The position numbers and the translations under genes were made by a program. Below are positions 1 through 11,937 of a stretch of 64,000 bases of DNA, piece by piece. Location of the stretch: NCBI GenBank assembly GCA_012064385.1, contig QRDG01000415.1, positions 2,558,340-2,622,339 on the forward strand, in the 5' to 3' direction. Source of the stretch: Puccinellia tenuiflora (Eukaryota; Streptophyta; Magnoliopsida; Poales; Poaceae). Under the pieces are notes generated by a model. The model was not told the origin of the DNA. It worked only from the letters and a program-made list of their open reading frames with translations, and made no database searches. Position 1 is the stretch's first letter; each line of letters opens with the position of its first letter.

Positions 1-634
1 CTTGTTACTCTTGGGTGCATTGTGTTCCCAAGGGCTTGTTGCCTCTTGGGTGCATTGTGTACCCTAGACGGTTGGAGGTGCCGCGAAGTCTTCGAGTTGT
101 GAAGCTCCGGCACGAATTTGGGAGCCCCCAATTGAGTTGTGGGTGTGTGCCCCAAGAGAAGTTGTAAAGGGCTCCAGAATCCACCTCGAAGGATTCCGAT
201 AGTGGAAGGTGAACCAATCCCTTGGGTGAGGTTCATCGGAGAATAGTGTGAGGCCTTTGTGGCATCTTGAGTAGGCCTCTTGTGGCGAGCTCACACCCCT
301 CCAACGAGTCGTACTCACTTAACAAGGAGGAACTCGGGAATACATCCTCATCTCCGCGTGCCTCGGTTATCTCTATACCCGAGCTTTTACTTATGCAATT
401 TACATTGTGATAGCCTTCGTGCTTGAAGTTTATATCTTGCTATTACCTTGTTGCTTACTTTGCTTAGCATAAGTTGTTGGTGCACATAGGTGATCCTAGT
501 AATTAGGTTGTTGGCTTGTTAATTTAAACACATAGTTTTATTCCGCAATTATCAAGCCCCTAATTAGAAAAAGTTTTAATCGCCTATTCACCCCCCCCCC
601 TCTAGGCGACATCCGGGCAGAGCTTGTTATTTCA
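1..634 (+). repeat. left LTR, 3' part only (cut by window edge)
   Basis: Positions 1-634 align end to end with 22895-23527 of the right LTR with about twenty substitutions plus a one-base difference in a C run near 590-600. It ends TTTCA at 634, directly before the primer binding site. The rest of this LTR (about 1.7 kb) lies left of the window. Confidence 0.93.
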
Positions 635-636
635 AT

Positions 637-648
637 TGGTATCAGAGT
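637..648 (+). other. primer binding site (initiator tRNA-Met type)
   Basis: TGGTATCAGAG starts two bases after the LTR end at 634. It is the standard complement of the 3' end of plant initiator methionine tRNA, used to prime minus-strand synthesis by most Copia elements. Confidence 0.85.
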
Positions 649-688
649 CTCGTCTCTCTTGTTTGGCTTTACCGCCTAGAGAGTAAAG

Positions 689-1316
689 ATGTCGTCTAGG
701 GATTTAGTGCACAATTCCTTGTTTAAATTTAATGGCACAAATTTTAATGTTTGGAAAACTCATATGCTTAATCACTTACGGGTCTTGGACCCCAATATTG
801 AGCGTATCCTAGATATAGGTTTTTATCCTCCAAAGGATTACAAAAGTACGACTTTAGAGGATGAGAAAAACTTATATCTAGATGCTCTAGCTTCTAATGA
901 GTTTTGCAAATTTATGAGTGTTGTAGTTTTCGAGTCAATCATGCCTCTTCGGGATACTCATGAATTATGGACCAAGCTTCAAGAAAAATATGGAGTGTCC
1001 AACTCTATTAAGGATGATTGCTCTCCCTCCACCTCCGGCCGTGACGAGCTCTCGTCTTCATCTACTTCACCAAAATGTGGTGAGCCACAAACCAATGTAA
1101 TGGTGAGTAGTGATAGGCTTTGCAATATTGATAGTGAGCTCTTTTATGATGATCTTTTATCGCTATCTTGTTGCAATGCCTCATCTTTGGACTTAAACTC
1201 TTCTAGCACTATAAATGTCATACATGCTAGTGTTGATAGTCCTCGCATACCATCCAAAAATTGCTTAGACAAATCTAATGATGATATTCTTGCTTTATCT
1301 TGTTCCAATGATAAAA
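689..1316 (+). pseudogene. gag-like protein, N-terminal segment (interrupted by MULE)
   Basis: First piece of the retrotransposon gag ORF, starting with ATG at 689, 41 bases after the primer site. The protein opens with the pattern seen in plant Copia gag proteins (FNGTNFNVWKTHM near residues 14-26, then an ELWTKLQEKYG stretch near residue 93). Its frame is broken at 1317 by the Mutator-like insertion. Base 1316 plus 5746-5747 re-forms a Ser codon, so the ORF continues in frame at 5746 once the insertion and one copy of the 9-bp target duplication are removed. About 209 codons lie here. Translation running on into the transposon (to 1426) is not native sequence. Confidence 0.8.
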
Positions 1317-1662
1317 GGGTTAATTATCAGGCGACCCTCAGATGTCGTCATGTACTCAGTTTTGCCCTCAGCTGCGAATCGTGCTCAGTTTTGCCCCTAG
1401 TATGTGTGCAAAGACTTATTCCGTGACTCTTGCCGTCTTCAATCTGGTCAATGGTTTGACTGTTAACTTCTGACGGTTGGGACCCACATGTCATGAATTT
1501 AATAGTTTCAGCTTTTTTTTGGAAATGTTTAAATTTCTCACAGGAGGCCCACTACTGACGAATCTGAATCTGAGATTTAAACAGTACAAAATTCGAAATT
1601 TTCAAGTTTCGAAAAAAAAATTGAAAAAAATTCCGAATGTTGATAATGATTATTTATGCTAG

Positions 1663-2400
1663 TGTGCAAATTTAAGTGTGAAATATTGTGTAGTTTAGTC
1701 TATGTAAAAATGACAAATTTCGGGATCTAAGATCTAGATCTAAAAAATTCGAATTTTTCAAGTTTTAGATAAAAATGTGAAAAAAATCCTGATGTCAACA
1801 ATGAACATTTATTCTTATGTGCAAAATTTGAGTGTGTAATATTGTTTAGTTTGGTCTATGTAAAAATGACAAATTTCGGTATCTAATATCTAATATCTAG
1901 ATCTAAAAAATTTGAATTTTTCAAGTTTTAGATAAAAATGTGAAAAAAATCCTGTATGTCAAAAGTGAATATTTATTCTTATGTGCAAAATTTGAGTGTG
2001 AAATATTGTGTAGTTTGGTCTATGTAAAAATGACAAATTTCGGGATCTAATATGTAGATCTAGTCTAAAAAATTCGAATTTTCAAGTTTTAGATAAAAAT
2101 GTGAAAAAAATCCTGTATGTCACCAATGAACATTTATTCTTATGTGCAAAATTTGAGTGTGAAATATTGTGTAGTTTGGTCTGTGTAAAAATGACAAATT
2201 TTTGGATATGAGATCTAGATCTAAACAGTACAAAAAATTCGAATTTTTTCAATTTTTGAAAAAAAATGTGAAAAAATTCCGAATGTTGATAATGATTATT
2301 TACAATAGTGTGCAAAATTTTAGTGTGAAATATTGTATAGTTTGGTCTGTGTAAAAATGACAAATTTGTGAATCTCAGATTTAACGCTATTTAACGAGAT
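1663..2400. repeat. tandem array, about 160-bp unit, five copies
   Basis: The landmark TGTGCAAA, followed by a variant of GTGAAATATTGTGTAG, recurs at 1663, 1818, 1982, 2143 and 2309 (spacings 155, 164, 161, 166). Each unit carries ATGACAAATTT and GATCTAGATCTAAA segments. It lies inside the MULE and has no coding potential. Minus-strand ORFs here are repeat artefacts. Confidence 0.85.
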
Positions 2401-2479
2401 TTAAACTACAAGTGTGTTATAATTTGTCCCCAAAATTATAGAAAAATTTAGCGAGGGCTTCCCCTAATCTTCAGTCTAA

Positions 2480-2580
2480 GGTTGAAGCAGGGGGTTTCAG
2501 ACGGGGTTTCGGACGGGGTTTAGTGCTTCCGGGGGTTTCGGACGGGGTTTAGGGTTTCCGGGGTTTAGGGTTTCAGTGAG
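2480..2580. repeat. short degenerate G-rich/telomere-like repeats
   Basis: Several copies of GACGGGGTTT and GGGTTTAGGG lie between the two larger arrays of the MULE. They resemble the plant telomere unit TTTAGGG, but only two or three units are exact, so this is low-complexity sequence and not a true interstitial telomere. Confidence 0.5.
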
Positions 2581-3140
2581 CTAGGGTTGAGCATAAATAA
2601 TTTAGAAAAAATCAAATAAATATGAAACTTTCACTCACTATTTACTTATGCAGCTAAGTTGCTAAAAAAATTAAAACTTGTTATATCCACAGTTAAATGA
2701 AAAACATTCACACAATTCAAGCTATCGATGGAATGAGCTAGGGTTGAGCACAACTAATTCAAAAAAATCAAAACAACATACAACCAGCGCACATGGTCTA
2801 CTTATGCAACTAAGTTGCTATAAAAAATATAAAACTTGTTATATCCATATTTCAATTCCAACATTCACACGTTCACGATATCGATGGAATGAGCTAGGGT
2901 TGAGCATAAGTAATTCAAAAAAAATCAAATAAATATAAAACCAGCGCACATGGTCTACTTACAGGACATAGTTATCAAAAAAAATATAAACTTTGATTTT
3001 GAGTCGGTCAACGGTTTTGTGCAAAGTTTGACCAAACATTCAAATGAGCACAAATAATTCAAAAAAATCAAAATAACATAAAACCAGCGCACATGGTCTA
3101 CTTACATGACATAGTTATGAAAAAAAATATAAACTTGGTA
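2580..3140. repeat. tandem array, about 154-bp unit, about four copies
   Basis: The landmark AGCTAGGGTTGAGCA recurs near 2579, 2737 and 2890. A decayed fourth start (GAGCACAAATAATTC) lies near 3045. Units share the ACCAGCGCACATGGTCTACTTA segment in two overlapping parts. No coding potential. Confidence 0.8.
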
Positions 3141-3224
3141 TATGAGTATTTTCATGAGAAATTCTTCACACAAATAACTTACCACGAACGAAGTTGCAGA
3201 GAGTTCAAGGAAGTGAGAGAGGGT

Positions 3225-3895
3225 TTGATGTTTTGAAAATTTAAAAAATTGAAAAAATCACCAAAGCTTCATTTTGGTGTGACTAAGAATGACCCAGGCT
3301 TAGTTTTTCATTTTGGTATTTAAAACTTGTTTAAATGTTGGTCAAACTTGGGTTTGACCGATTTTGAAATAATCATAAAATATTCATAAAACTTCAAAAA
3401 AATGAAAATCCAGTGCACATGGTCTTAGTTTGTCATGTACTAACAAATCCAACTGATAAATAAGGTCTAGATATATATCAAACAAGAAATGATTCAATAT
3501 GGTGTGAAATCTCACATCTCAAACTATGAACTCTCATGTGTGAAGAGAGGTGGTTTATGTTTTGAAAATTTAAAAAAATTGAAAAAATCACCAAAGCTTC
3601 ATTTTGGTGTGACTAAGAATGACCCAGGCTTAGTTTTTCATTTTGGTATTTAAAACTTGTTTAAATGTTGGTCAAACTTGGGTTTGACCGATTTTGAAAT
3701 AATCATAAAATATTCATAAAACTTCAAAAAAATGAAAATCCAGTGCACATGGTCTTAGTTTGTCATGTACTAACAGCTCCAACTGATAAATAAGGTCTAG
3801 ATATATATCAAACAAGAAATGCTTCAATATGGTGTAAAATCTCACATCTCAAACTATGAACTCTCATGTGTGAAGAGAGGTGGTTTATGTTTTGA
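3225..3895. repeat. direct tandem duplication, 330-bp unit, two copies
   Basis: Bases from about 3228 recur 330 bases later: CACCAAAGCTTCATTTTGG is near 3260 and 3590, and AACTGATAAATAAGGTC is at 3451 and 3781. The start of a third copy (GTGAAGAGAGGTGGTTTATG) is at about 3870. The copies are nearly identical, so the duplication is recent compared with the other arrays in this MULE. Confidence 0.88.
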
Positions 3896-4429
3896 GAAAT
3901 GACTCCATATTGGTCAAGGACACTATATTAGTGCAATAGATGTTAACCCTAGAGTTTGAGATCATTTGGAGAAGGTCGAAAAAATGACAGGATTAGAAAT
4001 GGGGTTGTTTGGGCTACCTTTGGGGCTCTTTTGTAGCTCATTTTGGTGCATATTGATGCATTTTCATGCAATGCTTGAAATCTCACACCTTTGGCTATAC
4101 CATATTGATGCATTACCATGAGTGTGTGAAATATACCATGAGTGTGTGAAATATGGCCTCGTTTCGACAAACTATGTCATGGTTTCCCATTTATTTGATT
4201 TTTTTAATTCAATTCAAATAGGGATTTACACCTACTTATCTACCTAAAAAGTGAACCCTTTTTCTAAGTGGGTAAAAATGGCATATTCTAGTAGCCCTCT
4301 AACTATTTGACAAGGTTTTACATTATGAAAAATTCATTTGGCTACTCAAACATGGCAATGCCATTTGGACCAGAAATGTTTTTCACAAAATCGCAATATA
4401 GAAAGTTCCAAACTAGCGAAACCTTATAA

Positions 4430-5390
4430 CTACAAAGTTGTAGTATTTCCCATTTGGCGCACAAAGATATAAAGTTTTCTTCCTAAATCGTTAGGAATAT
4501 CCCGGAACGCACTGATGCCGACATGGCCATGTCCAGAGCACGCCCACAAGGTGCTCGACAAAATACCGACGGCGCCGCCCGGTCGTGGTCGTCGGATAAG
4601 CCATCCCTCGCGCATAAAAACTTGCCCGTTAGGACCATAGGCTCTCGTGGAACAAAATAGAGTGGATTTAGAGGTCGGGGGAGGTCATAAGGAAGCGAAT
4701 CGAGCACGGCGACCTTCGGTCGGAGGCGAGGAAGACGGCGTCGATCCCGACGTTTTAGTCCATCCCGGCTCGCGTCCTTTCGCGTGGAGGAATAGTAGGA
4801 CCCGGCGGAGCCCAATGTGGAACTGGTTCGAGTAGGGGCAGTCGGAATCAGCTCGTCCCCTTCACCACCGGCCGAAGCTCGCCGCGGATGATATCGAGCG
4901 CCTTAGAGATCCTCCGCCCCAATTGATAATACTAGAGCGACTAGGGTGAGCAACTGATCCTCATATGCATCTTTTCCCTGTCGCTTGCCTCCTGAGGTCG
5001 TCGTGGATGGCGAAGACCGCGGGGTGGAGCTCCGGGTGAGGGAGACGACCATGAGCGGATGGAGCGTCATGGACGGAGAAGCCAGCACTTGAAGCGGCAG
5101 CTGGAGCAGGACACCACCGCGACGCACGCCGCCGCCGTTTCGGCCGCGCCGCCCTCGCTCCGCCGCGCAGCTGGTGGGCGCAGCGGGACAAGCTGGTGGC
5201 GGTGGAGCAGGTGACGGCGGAGCACGGCACGCTGGAGCACGTTGCGGTGGAGGTGTTGGCTCTATACGCGGGACGGACGCGGCGGCGCAGGTGGCGGCCG
5301 CGGAGGTGACGGCGGCGGCGCAGGTGGCCGTTCGAGAGCAGGTGTCATGCACGGTTAGGTCAGGTGGTGGCCGTTATTTCGCGCCGTCGC
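4430..5390. other. GC-rich part of the MULE, possible captured sequence
   Basis: Base composition changes sharply from the AT-rich arrays to GC-rich sequence with overlapping ORFs on both strands (for example 4483-4815 minus and 4903-5352 minus). None has a recognisable domain; the proteins are low-complexity Ala/Pro/Arg translations. The switch in composition is what a MULE carrying a host gene fragment would show. I cannot name a source gene. Confidence 0.4.
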
Positions 5391-5392
5391 CG

Positions 5393-5595
5393 GTCCCACA
5401 TGTAAGAAGTTACCTGGTCCCACCTGTAAAATGCGGACCAAGTCCACTAGCGCCTTGCCCGGTCCCACCTGTAAGAAGTTACCTGGTCCCACCTGTAAGA
5501 CGCGGACCAAGTCCACTAGCGCCTTGCCCAGTCCCACCTGTAAGAAGTAAACTGGTCCCACCTGTAAGATGCGGACCAAGTCCACTAACGCCTAA
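5393..5595. repeat. 69-bp tandem repeat, three copies
   Basis: GGTCCCACCTGTAAGA blocks alternate with GCGGACCAAGTCCACTA in three units of 69 bases just inside the right MULE terminus. The unit is a multiple of three, so the plus frame at 5174-5638 reads through it as a 23-residue repeat. I treat that as incidental. Confidence 0.8.
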
Positions 5596-5745
5596 CAGAC
5601 GGAATCCGCTTCAGACTGGCCGTTTGGCCTCGCCATAGCAGCTGCAACTGAAGTAGTGGCAAAACTGTAAGCCATTTGAAACTAGTGGCAAAACTGAGTA
5701 CTACCAAGCCTCTAGTGGCAATCTGTTAAATGACCCATGATAAAA

Positions 5746-6926
5746 GTGCTCGTGTTCCCTCTAACTCTTGCATGAATATTAATGTAGAGGAAACCCAATT
5801 AATTGTGGAACAAGATTTGAACTTGAGTAGTTCAAAAATTAATTATTCTTCTTCATCCACCTCTCATTGTCTTATGGCTAAATCTTCTTCTAGTAATGAC
5901 AATGATGATAATAATGATAATGATAATAATGATGAAGAAGATGATATGGAAAAAGTTAATGCCCTTCTTCAAAATAAAGGTCTCATGATTCTTAAAGCCC
6001 TCCCTAAAAATAAAAATGCTCAAGCTATCCTTTTTGAAATTATGGAAACGCTAATTGAGCGCGGGGAGACTATTGAGGCCTTGGAAGCAAGCCTTGAAGA
6101 AAAGGGTAAGATCGAAAGAGATGATGCTATGGAGAAGGCATCGTTAGAAGATGCTCTTGAGGAAGAGCGAGAGACTCGGGCTTCTCTAGAGGAGAAACTA
6201 GAATCTATCGAGGAGTCTCATAATGATATAATTACTAAAATCATTAAAGAACGTGACCATGCTCATGCTAAATATAAAGTCACGAAAAATGAAAATGCTA
6301 GATTAAATGATGAGCTTGCCAAGTTGTCTTCTTCTATTCCTAAGGTCAATGATGCTTGTGCTACTAACTCTATCTCTTGTGAAGCATCCACTTTGAAGGA
6401 GAATGTTGAGCAAAGGGCTCAACTTGAGTTGCTAACTAGCAAGTATAGGGAGTTGGAAGAAAATCATAAAAAGCTATCTAGCTCCAATGATGATCTTCTA
6501 GCATCCTATGCTAGTCTAAAGTTAGCTCATGAGGCCATCACTACAAAGGTAACATCTATTGAGCCTCATGTGGATAATAGCACAACCTTAACTAAAAATG
6601 CCATATTGCCATATGCTAGTCCTAGTAGTTCATCCACTCGTAATATTGGCACATCTTGTGATGAATTACTTGCTTTGCCTTGTTTCTCTAACAATGATGC
6701 ATCTACCTCCTCTAGTACTTGTGTTGTCACTAACCATGTAGAGAAAAGAGGAGAGCTCAAGGCCCAAGCCACTTCTATGAGGAAAGGCTTGGAAAAGCGT
6801 CATGAAGGGAAGCGTGCACTTGACAACATGTTGAGTGTGCAACAATCCCCCAATGACAAGAGTGGACTTGGATTCAACCCCAACAACAAGAACAAGTCCA
6901 AGGTTGAGAAGAAGAAAAAGGGCCAA
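5746..6926 (+). pseudogene. gag-like protein, central coiled-coil segment
   Basis: Continuation of the retrotransposon gag between the MULE and the CACTA element. It has an acidic Asp/Asn run (about 5897-5945), then a long Glu/Lys-rich stretch (about 5960-6500) with heptad-like spacing and repeated EEK, LEE and ASLEE motifs, predicted by eye to be coiled coil. Ser-rich linkers and a Lys-rich end follow. The open frame extends upstream to 5730, but bases before 5746 belong to the MULE and its target duplication. The segment ends with a complete CAA codon at 6924-6926, which is also the CACTA target duplication. The frame resumes at 17323. Confidence 0.75.
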
Positions 6927-6959
6927 CACTACTAGGAAAAGGCTTATAGGTAAGCCACA

Positions 6960-7410
6960 TATCCGTGGCGCACTGGAATAATGGTGCGCCATGGCTAAGT
7001 ATGCGTGGCGCACCGCTTCGGGCTGCGCCACGGACACTAACTTATCCGTGGCGCAGGCCTCTAAGATGTGCGCCACGGCTAAGTTGGGCCCTGGCCGGCC
7101 GGCCTGTGCGCACTTAGGCGTGGCGCGGCAGAAACATGTGCGCCACGGGTAGCAGCGTATCCGTGGCGCACCGTAATACGCTGCGCCACGGCTAAGTGTG
7201 GGACCCGGTGCACATTTTTGGCGCCAATTTTACCCCACTTAGCCGTGGCGCACTGTGCTACTGTGCGCCACGGGTAAGCGTGGGTCCCACCTTTACCAAT
7301 TCTGGCGCGAATTTTACCCCACTTAGCCGTGGCGCATAGGAGCACAGTGCGCCACGGATAGTAAATGCTGGTGGCGCAGAGACTTTACGTGCGCCACGGC
7401 TAAGCCTGGG
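6960..7410. repeat. 5' subterminal repeat array of the CACTA element
   Basis: About sixteen copies of CCGTGGCGCA or its complement TGCGCCACGG, arranged as eight inverted pairs roughly 20 bases apart (for example 6963/6984, 7003/7024, 7243/7265, 7328/7350). In the En/Spm family such repeats bind the TnpA-type protein, and the same region acts as the transposase promoter. Confidence 0.9.
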
Positions 7411-8060
7411 TGCACTTTTTGGCTGCCACCACCCACCACCCCCCCTTTTCTCCTCTTTCCTCTCCTTCCTCCTCCCCACCTCTCATTCCAGATCTGCACG
7501 CCCCCCTCCTCTCCCCACCTCATTTTCTTCTCTCTGTTCACATATTTTGCCACATAAATCTACTTATTTTCTTCATGTATATGTGAGGAAACATCTCCCA
7601 CACCTCGTGCTCGATCTTCCTCCTCCGGGCGCTCTCTCTTTCGACGTCTTCGTTGGAAGGTGAGTGTATGTGATGGATGCATGAGAAGGCTTTTGATGTG
7701 TGTGGTTCTATGTGATGGATGAGAAGGGTTGTGATATATGTTTGTGGTTGTTGTATATATGCATGTGTGATGGATGAATTTGGTTGCATTAATTGTGTGA
7801 TGGATGAAGATGGTTGCATTAATTGTGGTTGTTGAGAAGGCTTTGATGTGTGTGTGGTTGCGTGTGTTTGCATATGTGTATGCTATGATCAAAATGATGA
7901 GTTGCCGATGTGCTCGCCGAAATGTAGATTCATTTCCATTTCGGCGAATTTTCCGGCACTCCTAGGGGCAAAAAATTAGCACAGGTCATGCCGAATTTTT
8001 CCGTGAAATATTTTGTTTTTAATATAATTCTTTTGTTCTATATGTAGAGCATAGCCGACA

Positions 8061-11000
8061 ATGGTCATCATGATGAGCGAAAGTATTGTTGCTAGATATT
8101 TGAAATATGCGACGACCGTGATGGTTAAAAACAACGACACCGGGATAAAGTGTCCGTGTCGAACATGCAAACTCGGCACCGTGCTCGATCCTTTTTCCGG
8201 CACATTGCAGGAGCATCTGCTCAGGAAAGGTTTTATGGATGACTTCAGTTACGAGGATGATGATGAGGACGTCCGTGGGGGCGCGGCGGGAAATGATCAG
8301 GAAGATGATGAGGCGCTTCCCGATTATGATGACGAAGAATATGTCGGGCATGATGATGAAGAAGAAGTCGATGTAAACGGTGGAGAAGACGCGGGCACAC
8401 CGACGCTGCTAACTTCAGTCGTGCGGGACCCTCATGTTCAAGAATTGCTTCTCAAAAAGTCGAGTAATGCTGCTAGAGAGGCTAAGTTGGCGCAGCTGGA
8501 CATAGACTCGAATGCTCCGTTGTATGCGGGATGTCGGCCCGAGGATACCCGCTTGAAAGTAACGCTCATGGCTCTGCAGATGAAGGCAAAACACAAATGG
8601 ACAGACGCAAGCTTCGACGATAACTTGAAATTTTGGCACGATCGTCTTCCTGAGGGGAACACGTGTCCTAGTAGTATCAAAGAGGCCAAGAAAATCGTGT
8701 GCCCTTTTGATTTACCGCACATCAAATACCACGTTTGCATCAATGATTGCTTCATTTATCCGAAAAATGACGCGGAGACAACTGCATGTCCGGTGTGCGG
8801 CGCTACTCGATACAAGAAAGGGAAAAAGAAAGCTCCTCGGAAAGTGGTATGGTACCTTCCGATCATTCCTCGTCTGCAGCGGCTTTTCACAGATCCTAAG
8901 GAAGCAAAGTTAATGCGCTGGCACGCGGAAAGGAATAAGCCGGAAAATGAAGAGACAGATAAGACGCTGAGACACCCTTCAGATGCTAAGCAGTGGGAAG
9001 CGTTAGACTGTGAATACCCAACTTTTGGGAACGATCCAAGAAACGTCAGGTTGGGCGTGAGCACCGATGGGCTCAATCCGTTTGGCAACCAGAGCAGCAC
9101 ACATAGCACGTGGCCCGTGTTTGTATGGATATACAACCTACCCCCATGGTTGTGCATGAAGAGGAAGTACATTCACATGAGCATGCTAATCCAAGGGCCG
9201 AAACAACCAGGAAACGACATCAATCTGTATCTGCAGCTCTTGAGAGATGAGCTACACAAGATATGGAATGTAGGGGTCAGCACATGGGACGCCGTCGCGG
9301 AAGATTACTTCCCTATGAGAGCCGCGTTGATCATGACGGTGCAAGACTATCTCGGTTATGGATATATCGCAGGCCAGGTGGCACACGGACACTGTGCATG
9401 CGTTAGGTGCATGGACGATACAACATATATGCAGCTAGAGAAAGATCCCGGGTCTTCAAAAACAGTGTTCACGGGACATCGAAGGTGGCTTCGCAGGGAC
9501 GACCCGTGGAGAAACCGCAAAGAGCTGTTCGATGGTACCGTTGAGATCCGAAGAGCCCCACGTAAGAGGAGCGGCGAAGAAATCGACATGCTGTTGAGAA
9601 GCTGGGATGAGTGCCCTCCGCCGGGGAAGAAGCAAAAGGCTCCGCCACCACTGCTGAAGGTATGGAAAACAAGGTCTGTTTTCTGGGACTTGCCATATTG
9701 GAAGATCCTCGAAACACCTCATAGCCTTGATGTCATGCATATCACGAAGAACGTGTGCGAGAGTCTGCTTGGCACCCTTCTCAACATGCCGGAGAGGACC
9801 AAAGATGGGCCGAAAGCAAGAAACGACCTAAGATCATTGGGCATCAGGAAAGATCTCCACGGAGGACGCCCTAACGATGATAATGATCTGTCCGAGGAGG
9901 AGGAGATGGAAGGTCGTCGAAAGGGCAAAAAGGCGAAACAGAATGACTATTACTGCCCTCCTTCGTGCTTCACTCTAAGCCAGAAGGAGATCGAACAGTT
10001 TATCAAGTGCCTTCTCGGAGTGAAATTTCCTTCCGGTTACGCGGGGAAGATAAGCAGATATCTGGACGCAGCGAAACAAAAGTTCAGCGGGACGAAGTCT
10101 CATGACTGTCACGTGCTGATGACGCAGATACTTCCAGTTGCACTCCGAGGGATAATGGACCCACACGTCCGCCAAACGCTATTGGACCTATGCAACTTTT
10201 TCGACGTCATCTCTCGAAAGTCGACCAGCATGAAGAAAGCCGTAAGGCTACAGGAAGAGATCATTGTGACACTAAATGAGCTTGAGATTTACTTCCCCCC
10301 GCATTCTTCGACGTTATGGTGCATTTGCTGATCCATGTCGTGGATGATATCATCCAGCTCGGGCCGATGTTCCTGCATGACATGATGCCGTTCGAAAGGA
10401 TTAATGGTGTCATCAAAGGATACGTTCGTAACAGGGCAAGTCCAGATGGAAGCATCGTCCAGGGCTATCTCACCGAAGAGTGCATCTCTTTCTGCACGAA
10501 TTTTCTAGAAGTCGAGAACCATGTTGGTCTGCCCGAAAATAAGCACATTGGCAGGCTCGATGGAGCAGGTCACAAAACAGGCAGGAGGGAACTACAAGTG
10601 GACGACTCTGGCCGACGCGCCGACTTTGACAGTGCAAACTTTGTAGCGCTAAGACACATACAAGTGGTCGATCCTTGGTTGGAAAAGCACAAAAACTTTA
10701 TTGAGAAGAAGTACAGTGAACGTGGTCAGCATCGAACGGACGTCAAAATAATCAAAGAGCATAATGCCACCTTCACACGTTGGTTCAAACGCCACCTTCT
10801 AGATAATCCTCCGTCAATGACTTCCGCAGAAGGAAAACTCATATTCCTCTTGTCACAGGGCCCTGCGCCCAACCTGATGACATATCAGGCATACGATATC
10901 AACGGTTACACGTTCTACATGGAGGAAAAAGACAGGAATAGCGAATATCAGAACTCAGGGGTAACGATGGAATCCTTCACCGGTGATGTCAAAGAAAGGT

Positions 11001-11494
11001 ACTATGGAAGGATCGAGGAGATCTGGGAGCTGGACTACTCTGGAGACAAGGTGCCGATGTTCCGTGTCAGATGGGCTAAGAGCGTCAGTCCAAAAAAAGA
11101 AGACGGATATTTCACCACCATGTCTATACCCGAAGCCTCCAAGTCTGCTGCTACCGCGAGCGTCATCGCGAAAACTGAACCGTGGGTACTGGCTAGCCAA
11201 GTTGACCAATGCTTCTTCATCACCGACCCGACAATGCCTAGCCGTGTTGTCGTGCGAAGAGGAAGAAGGAGCATCATCGGAATGGATGGAGTCGCCAACG
11301 AGCAAGATTTTGACCAGTACGGAGACCCAAAGATGGAAGATGACGACGACGACGAAGAAACATACACCACAAGAAGAAGTAGGACAACACTACCCAAGTC
11401 AGGTGGTCTTCCGTTCGCAAGAAGAAGTCGAGATGTTCCGGGTCTAAATTATTCAACCGCCACCAAGAAGGGAAAGAAGATTGTGAAACGGTAG
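8061..11494 (+). pseudogene. TNP2-type CACTA transposase with one frameshift
   Basis: The product would cut and move CACTA elements. The first open part (8061-10331, 756 codons) has a Cys-rich N-terminal transposase-associated segment (CPCRTC near residue 30), an acidic linker, and a Transposase_21 core with STDG (Asp at residue 336) and PGNDINLYL (Asp at residue 386). The rest continues in another frame (10316-11494) with DUF4218-like (MMPFERINGVIKGY) and DUF4216-like (TYQAYDINGYTFY) parts and a Lys/Arg-rich end. One base is missing at the C run 10295-10300; the family sequence resumes one frame over. A noncoding first exon probably ends at GAAG/GTGAGT near 7660, with the acceptor TATGTAG at about 8047, so the ATG at 8061 sits in exon 2. 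A sequencing error at the C run is possible. Confidence 0.9.
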
Positions 11495-11574
11495 CTAGAT
11501 GGTGTGGGAAATACGACGCTTGATTTTGTAACCCTAGGAATTAATATCACATGTAATCCTAATATTGAAATGTG

Positions 11575-11800
11575 TGTCTTAAATGAAATTAAATGCAAAA
11601 TGCAATGATAAGAAATATTATAAATGAAATGCAATGAAAAATCAAAATGCAAAATGCAATTAATGATAAGAAATATTATAAATGAAATGAAATGAAAAAT
11701 GGAAATGCAAAATGCAATGATAAGAAAATGAAAATGAAAATGAATGTCTTAAATGAAATGCAGAAAATGAAAAACAAAATGCAAAAAGAAAATATAAAAA
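11575..11800. repeat. A-rich imperfect tandem repeats after the transposase gene
   Basis: Units built from AAATGCAAAATGCAATGATAAG and GAAATATTATAAATGAAATG repeat two to three times, about 65-75 bases apart. The sequence is noncoding, between the transposase stop (11494) and the middle GTGGCGCA cluster. Confidence 0.7.
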
Positions 11801-11807
11801 AACTCCT

Positions 11808-11937
11808 TAGCCGTGGCGCAGGGCACAACCTTGCGCCATGGGTAACTTACCCGTGGCGCATGTGATAGGACCTGCGCCTCGGCTATCCATTATACACATG
11901 GCGCAGACACACAACCCTGCGCCACGGCTAAGATAGG
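11808..11937. repeat. internal cluster of subterminal-type CACTA repeats
   Basis: Six copies of the CCGTGGCGCA motif and its inverse (near 11811, 11833, 11851, 11874, 11899 and 11920) occur between the two genes, in the same inverted-pair layout as at the termini. They are followed by CACTATAGTAG at 11939-11949, which resembles a decayed CACTA end. The cluster lies upstream of the second gene and could serve as its promoter. Confidence 0.85.

Larger units (their letters stand above)
1317..5736. mobile_element. non-autonomous Mutator-like element (MULE)
   Basis: This 4,420-bp insertion in gag is flanked by perfect 9-bp direct repeats ATGATAAAA (1308-1316 and 5737-5745), the target-duplication size of Mutator elements. 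The ends begin GGGT and end ACCC. The first 85 or so bases align with the reverse complement of the last 85, including the shared core GTACTCAGTTTTGCC (about 1355 and, inverted, about 5690). No MURA-type transposase ORF is visible. The left three fifths is AT-rich and built of three unrelated tandem arrays. The right part (about 4430-5640) is GC-rich and could be captured host sequence, which would make this a Pack-MULE, but I do not recognise a parent gene. Confidence 0.9.

Noticed and set aside
2480..2580. interstitial telomere
   Set aside because: Only two or three TTTAGGG-like units occur, mixed with GGGGTTTCGGAC. Too short and irregular.
1663..3895. CRISPR-like regularly spaced repeats
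   Set aside because: Units are 150-330 bp with no unique spacers of constant length, and the DNA is plant nuclear. These are tandem arrays inside a MULE.
7258..7553. minus-strand ORFs in the CACTA subterminal arrays
   Set aside because: They are translations of the GTGGCGCA repeat and purine-rich leader, with no domain.
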